Positions 8,858-17,480 of a stretch of DNA of 35,254 nt are shown here, in pieces. The stretch spans positions 1-35,254 of the forward strand of contig JBIKKI010000011.1 of NCBI GenBank assembly GCA_044360435.1, read 5' to 3'. Made by a program: the position numbers and the translations under genes. Source of the DNA: REEB481 sp044360435 (GTDB lineage Bacteria > Bacteroidota > Bacteroidia > NS11-12g > UBA955). Position 1 is the first letter of the stretch; each line of letters opens with the position of its first letter. The notes under the pieces were generated by a model that saw only the letters and a program-made list of their open reading frames with translations, was not told where the DNA came from and did not search any database.

Positions 8858-9472
8858 ATGGAAAAGCAGCAGCTGTGCGATATCCTGAAAAAATACATGC
8901 CCGAAGGGGTGGTGGATTATGCAGCGCACTACATGCTCGAACACCGCATCCATCTGCGCATCGCCAAACCCAGAAAGAGCATTCGCGGTAACTATATGCC
9001 ACCTTCGGAAAACGGGCAGCACCGCATTTCCGTGAACCGCGACCTGAACCCCTACGCCTTCACGATTACCTTCTTTCACGAAATCGCGCATCTGACCAAC
9101 TGGAACACACACCAGTTCCGCGTGATGGCGCACGGCCCTGAATGGAAACAGGAATTTCGCAGGGTAATGACACCGGTAAGTACGGCACAGATTCTTCCGG
9201 CTGATGTGCAGACTGCACTCGACAATTACCTGAGCCGCCCGAAAGCCAGCACCTGCAGCGATCCCAACCTGATGCGCACCCTGCGCCGCTACGACAAACA
9301 AACAGGACAAAACCTGGTGGAGGAATTGCCTCCGGGAAGTTTGTTCCGCCTGCAAAACGGATTGGTGATGCGCAAAGGAGAAAAACGAAAAACACGTTTT
9401 CTGTGCAGCGAACACCTCAGCGGAAAACAATACCTGGTGCACGGCTTAGCCGTTTGTGAACGCATAACCTGA
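8858..9472 (+). CDS. SprT-like zinc metalloprotease-domain protein
   Basis: This 204-residue protein has the SprT-like HExxH zinc site in FFHEIAHLTNW (H74, E75, H78) and a third ligand candidate, H92, in MAHGPEWKQEF. The C-terminal 60 residues (TRFLCSEHLSGKQYLVHGLAVC) look like a shortened zinc-ribbon-like module with only two clear Cys. Family members include bacterial SprT and the eukaryotic Spartan DNA-protein crosslink protease. The bacterial role is poorly defined, so the substrate is unknown. It follows lhgO by 12 bases and ends 48 bases before recJ. No signal peptide is seen, so it is likely cytoplasmic. Confidence 0.85.
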   Translation: MEKQQLCDILKKYMPEGVVDYAAHYMLEHRIHLRIAKPRKSIRGNYMPPSENGQHRISVNRDLNPYAFTITFFHEIAHLTNWNTHQFRVMAHGPEWKQEFRRVMTPVSTAQILPADVQTALDNYLSRPKASTCSDPNLMRTLRRYDKQTGQNLVEELPPGSLFRLQNGLVMRKGEKRKTRFLCSEHLSGKQYLVHGLAVCERIT

Positions 9473-9505
9473 TGACAGGCGTTTCAAAGGTTCACAGTTT
9501 TTTAC

Positions 9506-9513
9506 GAACTTTG
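9506..9513 (+). promoter_or_regulatory. Predicted recJ promoter -7 box GAACTTTG
   Basis: GAACTTTG matches TAnnTTTG except at the first base. A TTTC at 9482-9485 lies 20 bases upstream, close to the expected -33 position. The box ends seven bases before ATG 9521. Confidence 0.35.
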
Positions 9514-9520
9514 CCCGCTT

Positions 9521-11221
9521 ATGGAATACCGTTGGAGTGCCAAACCTCAACCACCTGCCGATAAGGTGGCACTGTTAACGGAAACGCTCAACATCCATCC
9601 GAAACTTTCCTCCATCCTCGTACAACGAGATATTACGGATCCGGAAGAAGCCATGCGCTTCTTTGAACCCAAGATGGAACACCTGCATGATCCGTTCCTC
9701 ATGAAGGATATGGATTTGGCCATTCACCGGATTGAACAGGCCATTAAAGACAAAGAAGGCATTCTGGTTTACGGAGATTACGATGTGGATGGCACTACAG
9801 CCGTTTCCATTGTATATCAGTTCTTCAGGTCTTTTAATCCGCGGATGGATTATTACATCCCCGACAGGTATAAAGAGGGATACGGCATTTCGCGTCAGGG
9901 CATCGCCTTCGCCAAAGAACATGGATATTCACTGATCATCGCACTGGATTGCGGTGTGCGCAGCAATGAACTGGTGGAAGAAGCGAAAGCACAAGGTATT
10001 GATTTCATCATCTGTGACCACCACCTGCCCGGCGCTACTATTCCCAAGGCTGTTGCGGTTTTAGACCCCAAGCGCCTGGACTGCACATATCCGTACAAAG
10101 AGCTTTCCGGCTGTGGCATTGGCTTTAAACTTATTCAGGCCTATATCCAGAAAACCGGAATGGATCCATCCCTGCTGGATGAATATCTGGACCTGGTGGC
10201 CGTAAGCATTGCCAGCGACATCGTGGACATTCGCGGGGAAAACAGGGTTTTGGCTTATTTCGGGCTGAAAAAACTGAATAATGACCCCTGCATCGGGCTA
10301 CAGTCATTGCTCCACAACTATGTGATGAAGGATGAATACACCATCACAGACATCGTGTTTGGCGTAGGCCCGCGCATCAACGCAGCCGGACGCATTGCCG
10401 ATGCACGCGCTGCCGTGAAGGTGCTTATTGAAAAAGATTTCAATACTTCCATGCAACTGGCCAAGGTGCTGAACGACCGCAACGTGGAGCGCAAAGACCT
10501 GGACAGCGACATCACCCGGGAAGCGGTGAACATGATCCTGAACTCCGAGGAACTGCTGCAAAAACGCAGTACCGTATTGTTTGGCGAACATTGGCATAAA
10601 GGGGTTATTGGCATCGTGGCCAGCAGGCTGGTAGAACAATTTTACAAGCCTACCATCGTATTCAGCCGCACCGACCAGATGCTTACCGGCTCTGCGCGCA
10701 GTGTGAAGGACTTTGACATCCATGAAGCCATTGGCAAATGCGGCGACTTGGTAGAACAATTCGGAGGACATAAATACGCTGCAGGTTTGAGTATTAAATC
10801 AGAAAATCTGCCTGCATTTATAGAGCGGTTTGAAGCCATTGTTCAGGAAGATATCAGCGAACACAGCCTGGTTCCCGAGATTGAATATGATGTAGAATTA
10901 AATCTTACCGACATCACTAAGGATTTCTACCAGTCGATTTTAAAACTGGCACCATTCGGACCGGGAAATATGCTTCCGGTGTTCAAAACTTCAAACCTGT
11001 GTGCTCAGGGAAATGCGCGTATTCTAAAGGAAAAACACCTGAAAATTCAGGTGTACCAGAACGGATTGCACATGGACGGCATTGGCTTCGGGCTTGCCGA
11101 TGCCTACAACTACGTTTCAGGAAACAACCGTTTTCATGCTGCGTATTGTATTGAAGAAAACACCTTCAACAACCGCACAACACTGCAGCTTAGGCTGAAG
11201 GATATTAAAGCTGTTTCATAA
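9521..11221 (+). CDS. recJ: Single-stranded-DNA-specific exonuclease RecJ
   Basis: RecJ is a 5'-3' exonuclease on single-stranded DNA acting in recombinational and mismatch repair. The 566-residue protein has the DHH-superfamily motifs in order: VYGDYDVDGTTA (GDYDVDG at 85-91), the ALDCGVRS motif (D143) and CDHHLPG (DHH at 166-168). A DHHA1 domain contains RINAAGRIADA and GGHKYAAGLSI, and the C-terminal OB-like domain includes LAPFGPGNMLPVF. Length is normal for the family. It has its own predicted promoter and a strong intrinsic terminator directly downstream, so it appears to be monocistronic or the end of the lhgO/SprT unit. Confidence 0.97.
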   Translation: MEYRWSAKPQPPADKVALLTETLNIHPKLSSILVQRDITDPEEAMRFFEPKMEHLHDPFLMKDMDLAIHRIEQAIKDKEGILVYGDYDVDGTTAVSIVYQFFRSFNPRMDYYIPDRYKEGYGISRQGIAFAKEHGYSLIIALDCGVRSNELVEEAKAQGIDFIICDHHLPGATIPKAVAVLDPKRLDCTYPYKELSGCGIGFKLIQAYIQKTGMDPSLLDEYLDLVAVSIASDIVDIRGENRVLAYFGLKKLNNDPCIGLQSLLHNYVMKDEYTITDIVFGVGPRINAAGRIADARAAVKVLIEKDFNTSMQLAKVLNDRNVERKDLDSDITREAVNMILNSEELLQKRSTVLFGEHWHKGVIGIVASRLVEQFYKPTIVFSRTDQMLTGSARSVKDFDIHEAIGKCGDLVEQFGGHKYAAGLSIKSENLPAFIERFEAIVQEDISEHSLVPEIEYDVELNLTDITKDFYQSILKLAPFGPGNMLPVFKTSNLCAQGNARILKEKHLKIQVYQNGLHMDGIGFGLADAYNYVSGNNRFHAAYCIEENTFNNRTTLQLRLKDIKAVS

Positions 11222-11237
11222 TTCCGAAATATGCCCG

Positions 11238-11278
11238 GCAAGATCCGGGCAGCTGATTCGGCAAATCTTGCTTTTTTT
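11238..11278 (+). terminator. Intrinsic terminator after recJ
   Basis: GCAAGAT (11238-11244) pairs with ATCTTGC (11265-11271), with an extra inner CCG/CGG pair, and is followed by seven T residues (11272-11278). A competing hairpin, TGCCCGG/CCGGGCA at 11232-11251, places the same GCAAGAT arm mostly in its loop. Confidence 0.75.
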
Positions 11279-11299
11279 ACAAACGTGATGCAGGTCATA

Positions 11300-11327
11300 T
11301 TGACTTTTGCGGATACAGATATATTTG
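11300..11327 (+). promoter_or_regulatory. Predicted promoter of the T9SS type B gene (TTGAC ... TATATTTG)
   Basis: TATATTTG at 11320-11327 is a full -7 match. TTG at 11300-11302 lies 17 bases upstream as a possible -33 element. The -7 box ends six bases before ATG 11334. Confidence 0.55.
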
Positions 11328-11333
11328 CACATT

Positions 11334-14300
11334 ATGAATAAACTGTTTCGAACAGTTATCATGCTGGGATTATTCCTGAACACCGCATACAGCCTGCAGG
11401 CGAAGGTGTTTTTTGTGGATGTTGTTGCCGGTAATGATACACTTGATGGATCTGCGCCATTTTTTGTTTCAGGATATGAAGGGCCGAAAAAAACCCTGAA
11501 TGCCTGTTTGTCTGTGGCTTCCAATCAGGATACCATTCATATTGCCAAGGGCTATTATCCCGAGAGCATCATATTGGATCGTTCTTTCCTTTGGGTTGCG
11601 TCTGATACAGTCACGCTGAAAAGCCTGACCATGGATGGCGCCACGGGTATTGAACTTTACCTTCAGGGTCTGATGCTGTACATCAAAGACAGCCTTCAGC
11701 TGAATTATGGAATCATCACGCCGGAAATTGGCGTGCTCTTCGCCACCAAAGAATACGCTTATTGCAGCAAAGGCAATGCGAACAGCTTCGTGAACGGTTT
11801 CTATTATCTGGAAAACAGCAATCCTTTCGCAGGTAATATGGAATTTCCGATTGGCCGCAACAACGACTTCCGGCCCGTGCGGATGAACATCAAACAAAGC
11901 ACCTACGACTTAAACCTTTACGGATTTCAGTTAATCTCTGCTGCCGCACCAGCCGGTACCCTTCCTGCCGGCATCCGTGCTGTTTCAAAGGTTCATCACT
12001 GGGAAATGCAACATATTGGCGCAGCTATTCCCCAGGATATCGAAATTGCCGTTGCTTACGATTCCACCTTTACAGATGATGAAGTGTACGATGTAGACAG
12101 CCTCCGGCTGCTCACTTTGCCACACGGAAGTACCGTTTATGCCGACCTGGGTGGCTTGGGTACTGCACCCAGGCTGGGGGAAATATCTGCTTCTGCATTT
12201 ACAGATACTACCGGTTTTTTCATCCTGGCAAATACCACAGGCGGCCTCAACTCCCTGGGTAACCCTGAACCCTTCGCCCGTTTCACTTATGGCAATTCCT
12301 GCTCCGGAAACCCCACTTCGTTTTCCGATGCTTCCATAGACAGAAAAAACATCATCACACGCTGGCAATGGAATTTTGGAACCGGTAATCTGACCGATAC
12401 ATCCAACGCACAAAACCCTTCCTTTACCTACAGCACCCCAGGCATTTATCAGGTTTCGCTCAAGGTTTGGAATGGAAACGGTTATTCAGACTCTATTCAG
12501 GCCGATGTTGCCGTAAACAACATCCCGCAGGTTTCATTCAATACGCCTGTTGCTTGTCCCGGCCTGCCCGTTACATTAAACGACCAAAGCATTATTCCCG
12601 GTGGCAGTGTGGCATCCCGCAGCTGGGACTTTGGCGACGGCACCTTTGGCAGCGCTCAGGTTGAAAATCACACCTTCCCCGCACCCGGAACCTATTCGGT
12701 AAAGTTGGTGGTGCGCAGCAACTTTGGCTGTTCTGATTCTGTTTCAAAAACAGTAACCATGTTGCAGGCTGCCAATCCCAAACTTGGCCTCTCGAATGCC
12801 TGTCTTGGCAAGAATGTACGGCTCCAGGGAACCGCAGGCTATCCTGCCGATACCGTTGTAAGCTGGAACTACACACTCAATGGGAAATCGGTGGGAAACA
12901 CCGCCGTTGTTGACTTGCTCGATACCTTAAGCAGCGGAAAATACCAGGTGAAGCTGACCGTCAGCACCAATAACGGATGTGTAGCTTCTGTAACAGATTC
13001 ATTCGTTGTTTTCCCCAAAGCCGGCGTAAATGCATCCATCAGCAGTGTTTGTGTGAACAACGCAGCCTCCTTTAACGGCAGCGGAGGAACTCCCGGCGAC
13101 AGCATCAGCAGCTGGACCTGGCGCATCAGTGGAGCTGTTGCCGGAACGCAGCAAAACTTCAACCGCGTGATGTTCAGTGCCGGCAACTTCCCGGTTGTTT
13201 TGTCGGTAATCACCCAAAACGGCTGTACAGATTCCACAGCCACCGTCGCCACTGTTTACGGGCTGCCTCAGGTCGATTTTGACCTGGACCCACTGACCAA
13301 TGGCAACGACAGCATCCAATGTTTCAAAGGAAACCGCTTTGAGTTGCGCAACCTGAGCAGTGCCAGCGGCGGACAAACCATCATCAGTGCTCGTTGGTAC
13401 TGGGATAATGCCGTGATACCCGCCACAAACATCCAATCGTTTGGATCGCCTGGCCTGAAGCGTGTGAAACTGGTGGCAGGAACCAACAGGGGATGTGTGG
13501 ACAGCGCCATCAAGGCATACGTTGTTCTGGAGCCTTTGGCGGTGCGCTGGGGTGCAGCGGAAGTTTGCCACCCCGAACCTGTGATTCTGCGCGATTCGTC
13601 ATTGCTGAGCGGCACAACTGCTGCAGAAAGACACTGGATATTTGGCGACGGCAGCGTGCAAACCACCACAGCTGCTAGTGTGGTACATGCTTATCCTAAC
13701 GCAGGAACCTTCCTGGCTACAATGGTGCTGAAAACTACAGAAGGCTGCAGCGACAGCTTCACCAAACCTTTATTCCTGAGGAGTCGCCCTACTTTGAGCA
13801 TCATACCCACAGGCAATCTGCCATTCTGCCCGAATGACTCGTTGATGCTCACGGCATCAGGAGGTGATTCCGTGCTTTGGTTTGATGGCCAAAACAGCCG
13901 CAGCCGATATTTCCGCAATGCCGGCACATACCGCGTAACCGCTTACAGTGGCGCTGTTTGCACCACCACAGACAGTTTCAGGGTTTGGGTGTTTAATGCT
14001 CCGGTGGCCAATGCGGGTTTGGATACAGCCATGAATCTTGGCGCTGACCTGGTACTGAATGGAACCGGTGGCAGCAGCTACCGTTGGGAGCCCTCATCCT
14101 TGTGCAGCACGCCGAATAATCCGTCCACCAAGGTGAATCCCGAACGCGATACCTTGTTCATCTTGCGCGTAGTCGACGCAAATGGATGCACCGATACCGA
14201 CAGCATACGGGTTCAGGTTCGAAACCCGGGCAACGCCGGAGAACCGGAGCTACCCAACATGATTACACCCAATGCCGATGGCATGAACGACGCATGGGAC

Positions 14301-14510
14301 CTGAGCGTGCTCAAGGATTACACCGATTGGCACTTGCGCGTATTCAGCAGCAGTGGTGCTTTGGTATTTGAGAAAGAAACAGGATACAACAACGACTGGA
14401 AAGGAACCAATCAACAAGGTGAAGCCCTTTCCACCGGAACCTATCTCTACGTGATTCAACACCGGTTCTCCGGTAAAACCATTAAAGGTTACCTATTTAT
14501 TCAGCGCTAA
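11334..14510 (+). CDS. Secreted PKD-domain protein with type B T9SS sorting domain (CHU_C / gliding motility-associated C-terminus)
   Basis: This 1058-residue exported protein starts with a signal peptide (about 1-23, hydrophobic core VIMLGLFLNTAYSLQA). Residues about 25-200 begin VFFVDVVAGNDTLDGS and continue TIHIAKGYYPESI, which resembles the opening of a right-handed beta-helix/DUF1565-like region. PKD domains follow, seen as WQWNFGTGN (about 342), SWDFGDGTFG (about 426) and HWIFGDGSVQ (about 764), with further Ig/PKD-like repeats between them. The C-terminus from about 974 (NMITPNADGMNDAWDL) to WKGTNQQGEALSTGTYLYVI is the CHU_C type B sorting domain, which directs secretion through the T9SS. 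The stop shares one base with the next ATG (TAATG). Type B substrates are typically paired with a PorP/SprF protein, and the next gene encodes one. Its role is probably surface attachment or motility. Confidence 0.92.
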   Translation: MNKLFRTVIMLGLFLNTAYSLQAKVFFVDVVAGNDTLDGSAPFFVSGYEGPKKTLNACLSVASNQDTIHIAKGYYPESIILDRSFLWVASDTVTLKSLTMDGATGIELYLQGLMLYIKDSLQLNYGIITPEIGVLFATKEYAYCSKGNANSFVNGFYYLENSNPFAGNMEFPIGRNNDFRPVRMNIKQSTYDLNLYGFQLISAAAPAGTLPAGIRAVSKVHHWEMQHIGAAIPQDIEIAVAYDSTFTDDEVYDVDSLRLLTLPHGSTVYADLGGLGTAPRLGEISASAFTDTTGFFILANTTGGLNSLGNPEPFARFTYGNSCSGNPTSFSDASIDRKNIITRWQWNFGTGNLTDTSNAQNPSFTYSTPGIYQVSLKVWNGNGYSDSIQADVAVNNIPQVSFNTPVACPGLPVTLNDQSIIPGGSVASRSWDFGDGTFGSAQVENHTFPAPGTYSVKLVVRSNFGCSDSVSKTVTMLQAANPKLGLSNACLGKNVRLQGTAGYPADTVVSWNYTLNGKSVGNTAVVDLLDTLSSGKYQVKLTVSTNNGCVASVTDSFVVFPKAGVNASISSVCVNNAASFNGSGGTPGDSISSWTWRISGAVAGTQQNFNRVMFSAGNFPVVLSVITQNGCTDSTATVATVYGLPQVDFDLDPLTNGNDSIQCFKGNRFELRNLSSASGGQTIISARWYWDNAVIPATNIQSFGSPGLKRVKLVAGTNRGCVDSAIKAYVVLEPLAVRWGAAEVCHPEPVILRDSSLLSGTTAAERHWIFGDGSVQTTTAASVVHAYPNAGTFLATMVLKTTEGCSDSFTKPLFLRSRPTLSIIPTGNLPFCPNDSLMLTASGGDSVLWFDGQNSRSRYFRNAGTYRVTAYSGAVCTTTDSFRVWVFNAPVANAGLDTAMNLGADLVLNGTGGSSYRWEPSSLCSTPNNPSTKVNPERDTLFILRVVDANGCTDTDSIRVQVRNPGNAGEPELPNMITPNADGMNDAWDLSVLKDYTDWHLRVFSSSGALVFEKETGYNNDWKGTNQQGEALSTGTYLYVIQHRFSGKTIKGYLFIQR

Positions 14511-15856
14511 TGAAACACTTAAAAAACCTCAGTCTGCTGGCATGCGTTGTTTCATCGCTGCAACTTAACGCACAGCTCGCCTCACGCATGGATCAATACA
14601 TGCATGACCCGGCCATCATCAATCCGGCAAGTATCAATACTTATACAGCATCGCGACTCAGCTTCTTCAACAACCGATTGTACGGCGATATTCCGGGAAG
14701 CCCCTCAAACATGCTGGCCAGCTTCAGCATGCCTGTGCCTAAAAAGAATATTGGTGTTGGCGCATATTTCGGACAGGAAAAGCTGGGATTTACCACCCTT
14801 TCCAATGCCTACGCCAGCTACGCGTACACCATTCCCCTGAGTGGCGACCAGCGTCTGCACCTGGCGGCTTCGCTGGGCTTTCTGAATCAGAAGTTCAACG
14901 GGAACAGCATGCACGTGGTGCATCCAAACGATCCGGTTTACACCAGCTACCTGCGCGGCCAAAGCACCAGCCGCTTTGATGTGAAATTCTCGGCCTTGTA
15001 CCAACTCCAAGGACTGACGTTGGGCATCAGCAGCGGAAGGATTGCCAACCCACGCTTCGTGTATGAAAACGCGAATTACTCTTCTACTTTTTCCCTGCAA
15101 AACCTGTCCAACGCCTATGCAGCAGCCAAGCTGCAGGTATCGGATGCCTTGATGCTTCAACCGGTGGTGAGTGTTCACCTGATTGATTTCAAACGAAGCA
15201 GCCTTCAGTACGGAATGAATGCCTGGATTGAAGATGTTGTTTGGGCCGGTTTCCACAATTCAGGCAATAAAAACCTGTCGCTGCACCTGGGTGCGCGATT
15301 GTTCCAAACCATCCTCGCAGGTTATGCCTATTCCATGCCCATCAATCCTGAAGCCAAGCTGCTGGGTTCCGGTCATGAGTTTTTCACCAGCTTCATCATC
15401 AGCAAGCCGCATAAGGAGAATCAGCGCCTCGACATGCTGGTTTTGGGCGGAAATGGCACAGAACGCCCTGTGGCGGAAGAAGAAGTTGAGGAAGAAGCAC
15501 CTGAGCAGAATACATTGCTGAAAATTCCGGCCACCGTGCATAACCTCACCGAAATGAAGGCGCTGCGCCCGAACTACGACACCGCTTACCTGACCATCAG
15601 CCCCCTGAATAATGAAGTTCCGGAGGCCGGTTTTTACGTATGCGTGGGAATGAATAAATCTGAACACATGGCCGACAAGCTCATCAAAGAACTGTACACC
15701 AAAGGCCTGCGGAGTTATAAATTCCAGAACAGCAAAAACAAATACTACTATGTGTACCTGACCAAGAAATCTACCCGCGCGGAAGCCGATAACGTGAAGC
15801 TTTCCGGAGTTGCCGGCGTGGAAAATATCTGGACCGTGGAAGTAGGCGGAAACTAA
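14510..15856 (+). CDS. PorP/SprF-family outer-membrane protein with C-terminal SPOR-like domain
   Basis: This 448-residue protein has a signal peptide (about 1-21, ending LNA) and a PorP/SprF-type beta-barrel of roughly 290 residues. The family start is QYMHDPAIINPASINTYTASRLSFFNNRLYG, and the alternating amphipathic strands include IGVGAYFGQEKLGFTTLSN. An acidic linker near 320-333 (EEEVEEEAPEQ) leads to residues 373-448, AGFYVCVGMNKSEHMADKLI through YYYVYLTKKSTRAEADNV. These have the beta-alpha-beta layout of a SPOR domain, a peptidoglycan-binding fold. The assignment of this last part is by pattern only. The gene overlaps the type B substrate gene by one base. SprF-like proteins are needed for secretion or surface retention of type B substrates, so the pair probably works together. 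Confidence 0.88.
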   Translation: MKHLKNLSLLACVVSSLQLNAQLASRMDQYMHDPAIINPASINTYTASRLSFFNNRLYGDIPGSPSNMLASFSMPVPKKNIGVGAYFGQEKLGFTTLSNAYASYAYTIPLSGDQRLHLAASLGFLNQKFNGNSMHVVHPNDPVYTSYLRGQSTSRFDVKFSALYQLQGLTLGISSGRIANPRFVYENANYSSTFSLQNLSNAYAAAKLQVSDALMLQPVVSVHLIDFKRSSLQYGMNAWIEDVVWAGFHNSGNKNLSLHLGARLFQTILAGYAYSMPINPEAKLLGSGHEFFTSFIISKPHKENQRLDMLVLGGNGTERPVAEEEVEEEAPEQNTLLKIPATVHNLTEMKALRPNYDTAYLTISPLNNEVPEAGFYVCVGMNKSEHMADKLIKELYTKGLRSYKFQNSKNKYYYVYLTKKSTRAEADNVKLSGVAGVENIWTVEVGGN

Positions 15857-16132
15857 GTTCGCTCCTCTTGCCGGGGCTCATCATCCTTGCCGTAACTGCC
15901 ATCAAACATAGACCGTTTGCTGCACACCCACAGCGAGGCAGGTCGCTGTCAACCTTGTTGAGGGGGCATTCATTCCAGTGGAAAAAACAGCTGATGAAGT
16001 TGTAGAAGTGCCGATAACAAAAGGTTCTGCGTCATCCTGGCACCATTTGCCGTGAAACAACCGAACACACCATCCTGGTCTTGAGGAACAAACGGGGTTG
16101 ATAGCTTTGGCGGGCGTGCTTACTTTTGCCCT
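15857..16132 (+). other. Intergenic region with no gene recognised
   Basis: This 276-base stretch separates the PorP-like gene from the Fe-S protein gene. It contains a small hairpin (ACAGCGA at 15930-15936 with TCGCTGT at 15943-15949) without a T run, and the -7 box of the next gene near its right end. No coding frame with family similarity was found. Confidence 0.5.
16098..16128 (+). promoter_or_regulatory. Predicted promoter of the membrane Fe-S gene (TTG ... TACTTTTG)
   Basis: TACTTTTG at 16121-16128 is a full -7 match, with TTG at 16098-16100 twenty bases upstream. The -7 box ends four bases before ATG 16133, the shortest gap in the window. Confidence 0.55.
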
Positions 16133-17434
16133 ATGCCTCAGTGGATTTCTCAGTTCTTGTTTGCCCTGCTGCTTGCCGTTTCCATCTGGTTTTTTGTGAA
16201 ACGCGTGCGCTTCATCAGGAGGAACATCCTGCTTGGCAGGGATGTGGATATTCCCGGTGATTTCAAATGGCGCCTGCGCACCATGACACGCGTAGCGTTG
16301 GGACAAAGCAAGATGGTGGTTCGGCCCGTAGCCGGCTTTTTCCACATCCTCATCTATGCCGGATTTGTGCTCATCAACATAGAAGTGCTGGAAATTCTGG
16401 TGGATGGCCTTGCCGGAACCCATCGGGCATTCAGTTCCATCGGAATACTGTACGATGTAGCCATCGGTTTCTTCGAATTGCTGGCGCTGGCCGTGCTAGC
16501 TGCCTGTGTGGTTTTTCTGGCGCGCCGCTACGCATTAAAACTGAAGCGACTGCAAAGCCCTGAGCTGGAAGGACAGCCTCAGCGCGATGCCGCCACCATC
16601 CTGATTGTTGAAATTGTGCTGATGATGGCGCTGCTTTTCATGAATGCCGCCGATCAGCTGCTCCAAAGCCGCTACCACGAGGGCTTTCACCATGCCGGAA
16701 TCTTCCCGGTGAGCAGTTTCCTTACGCCGCTGTTTGAATCTTGGTCCGATAACAGTCTGATCTTGCTGGAACGCGGTGCATGGTGGTTCCACATCATCGG
16801 CATTTTGCTGTTCCTGAACTACGTTCCATACAGCAAACACTGGCACATCATCATGAGCTTCCCCAACACCTGGTTCACCGCCAAACAACCTAAAGGCGAA
16901 TTTGCGAACATGGAATCAGTCACTACGGAAGTGAAGCTGATGCTCGATCCATCTGCTGCTGCTCCAGAAGGTTATCAGCCTCCCTCAGGATTTGGCGCCC
17001 GAGATGTACAGGATCTGAGCTGGAAAAACCTGATGGACGCTTATACATGCACTGAATGCGGGCGCTGCAGCAGTGTGTGTCCTGCGAACATCACCGGTAA
17101 AAAACTGAGTCCCCGAAAGGTGATGATGAACACACGAGACCGCCTGGAGGAACACGGTGCAAACATGGACCGTGGTGTGCAGGATGAAAAAAACCTTCAT
17201 TCATACATCAGCGCAGAAGAACTCTGGGCCTGTACAACCTGTAATGCCTGCGCAGAAGCTTGTCCGGTGAACATCAACCCGGTGGACATCATCATGCAGA
17301 TGCGTCAATATCTGGTGATGGAACAAAGTGCTGCACCTTCAGAGCTCAACGGGATGCTCACCAATATAGAGAACAATGGTGCTCCCTGGCAGTTTAGCCC
17401 CATGGATCGGGGCAACTGGGCACAAAATGCCTGA
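16133..17434 (+). CDS. Membrane-bound (Fe-S)-binding protein, NarI-like domain plus two 4Fe-4S clusters
   Basis: The 433-residue protein begins with a membrane part of about five to six helices (residues about 5-245) resembling the NarI/heterodisulfide-reductase cytochrome b-type domain. His residues suitable for heme lie in FHILIYAGF and WWFHIIGIL. A cytoplasmic domain follows with two 4Fe-4S motifs: CTECGRCSSVCPANI (from about 306) and CTTCNACAEACPVNI (from about 367). It probably passes electrons between the quinone pool and a soluble partner. In related clusters a cysteine-rich CCG-domain (HdrB-like) protein often follows, but here mutL comes next. The ATG is preceded at four bases by a perfect -7 box. 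Confidence 0.88.
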   Translation: MPQWISQFLFALLLAVSIWFFVKRVRFIRRNILLGRDVDIPGDFKWRLRTMTRVALGQSKMVVRPVAGFFHILIYAGFVLINIEVLEILVDGLAGTHRAFSSIGILYDVAIGFFELLALAVLAACVVFLARRYALKLKRLQSPELEGQPQRDAATILIVEIVLMMALLFMNAADQLLQSRYHEGFHHAGIFPVSSFLTPLFESWSDNSLILLERGAWWFHIIGILLFLNYVPYSKHWHIIMSFPNTWFTAKQPKGEFANMESVTTEVKLMLDPSAAAPEGYQPPSGFGARDVQDLSWKNLMDAYTCTECGRCSSVCPANITGKKLSPRKVMMNTRDRLEEHGANMDRGVQDEKNLHSYISAEELWACTTCNACAEACPVNINPVDIIMQMRQYLVMEQSAAPSELNGMLTNIENNGAPWQFSPMDRGNWAQNA

Positions 17435-17467
17435 ACAGGCGTTTCTCTAATCCACCACGCATCACTT

Positions 17468-17475
17468 TATTTTTG
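17468..17475 (+). promoter_or_regulatory. Predicted mutL promoter -7 box TATTTTTG
   Basis: This is a full match to TAnnTTTG ending five bases before the GTG start at 17481. A TTTC at 17442-17445, 22 bases upstream, may act as the -33 element. Confidence 0.5.
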
Positions 17476-17480
17476 CATAA

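Noticed and set aside
8048..9442. A 464-codon open frame antisense to lhgO and the SprT-like gene
   Set aside because: It has no recognisable family and mirrors the codon bias of the two well-supported genes on the plus strand. Similar long antisense frames occur opposite mutL (17499-18491) and DUF2851 (5271-6104).
15930..15949. Hairpin ACAGCGA/TCGCTGT after the PorP-like gene as a terminator
   Set aside because: The stem is only seven base pairs and no T run follows on either strand.
15902..16423. A minus-strand frame covering the 15.9-16.1 kb gap
   Set aside because: More than half lies opposite the Fe-S gene, and the part in the gap shows no family pattern.
17429..17440. Hairpin GCCT-GAAC-AGGC over the Fe-S gene stop as a terminator
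   Set aside because: The stem is four to five base pairs and the downstream GTTTCTCT is a poor T run.
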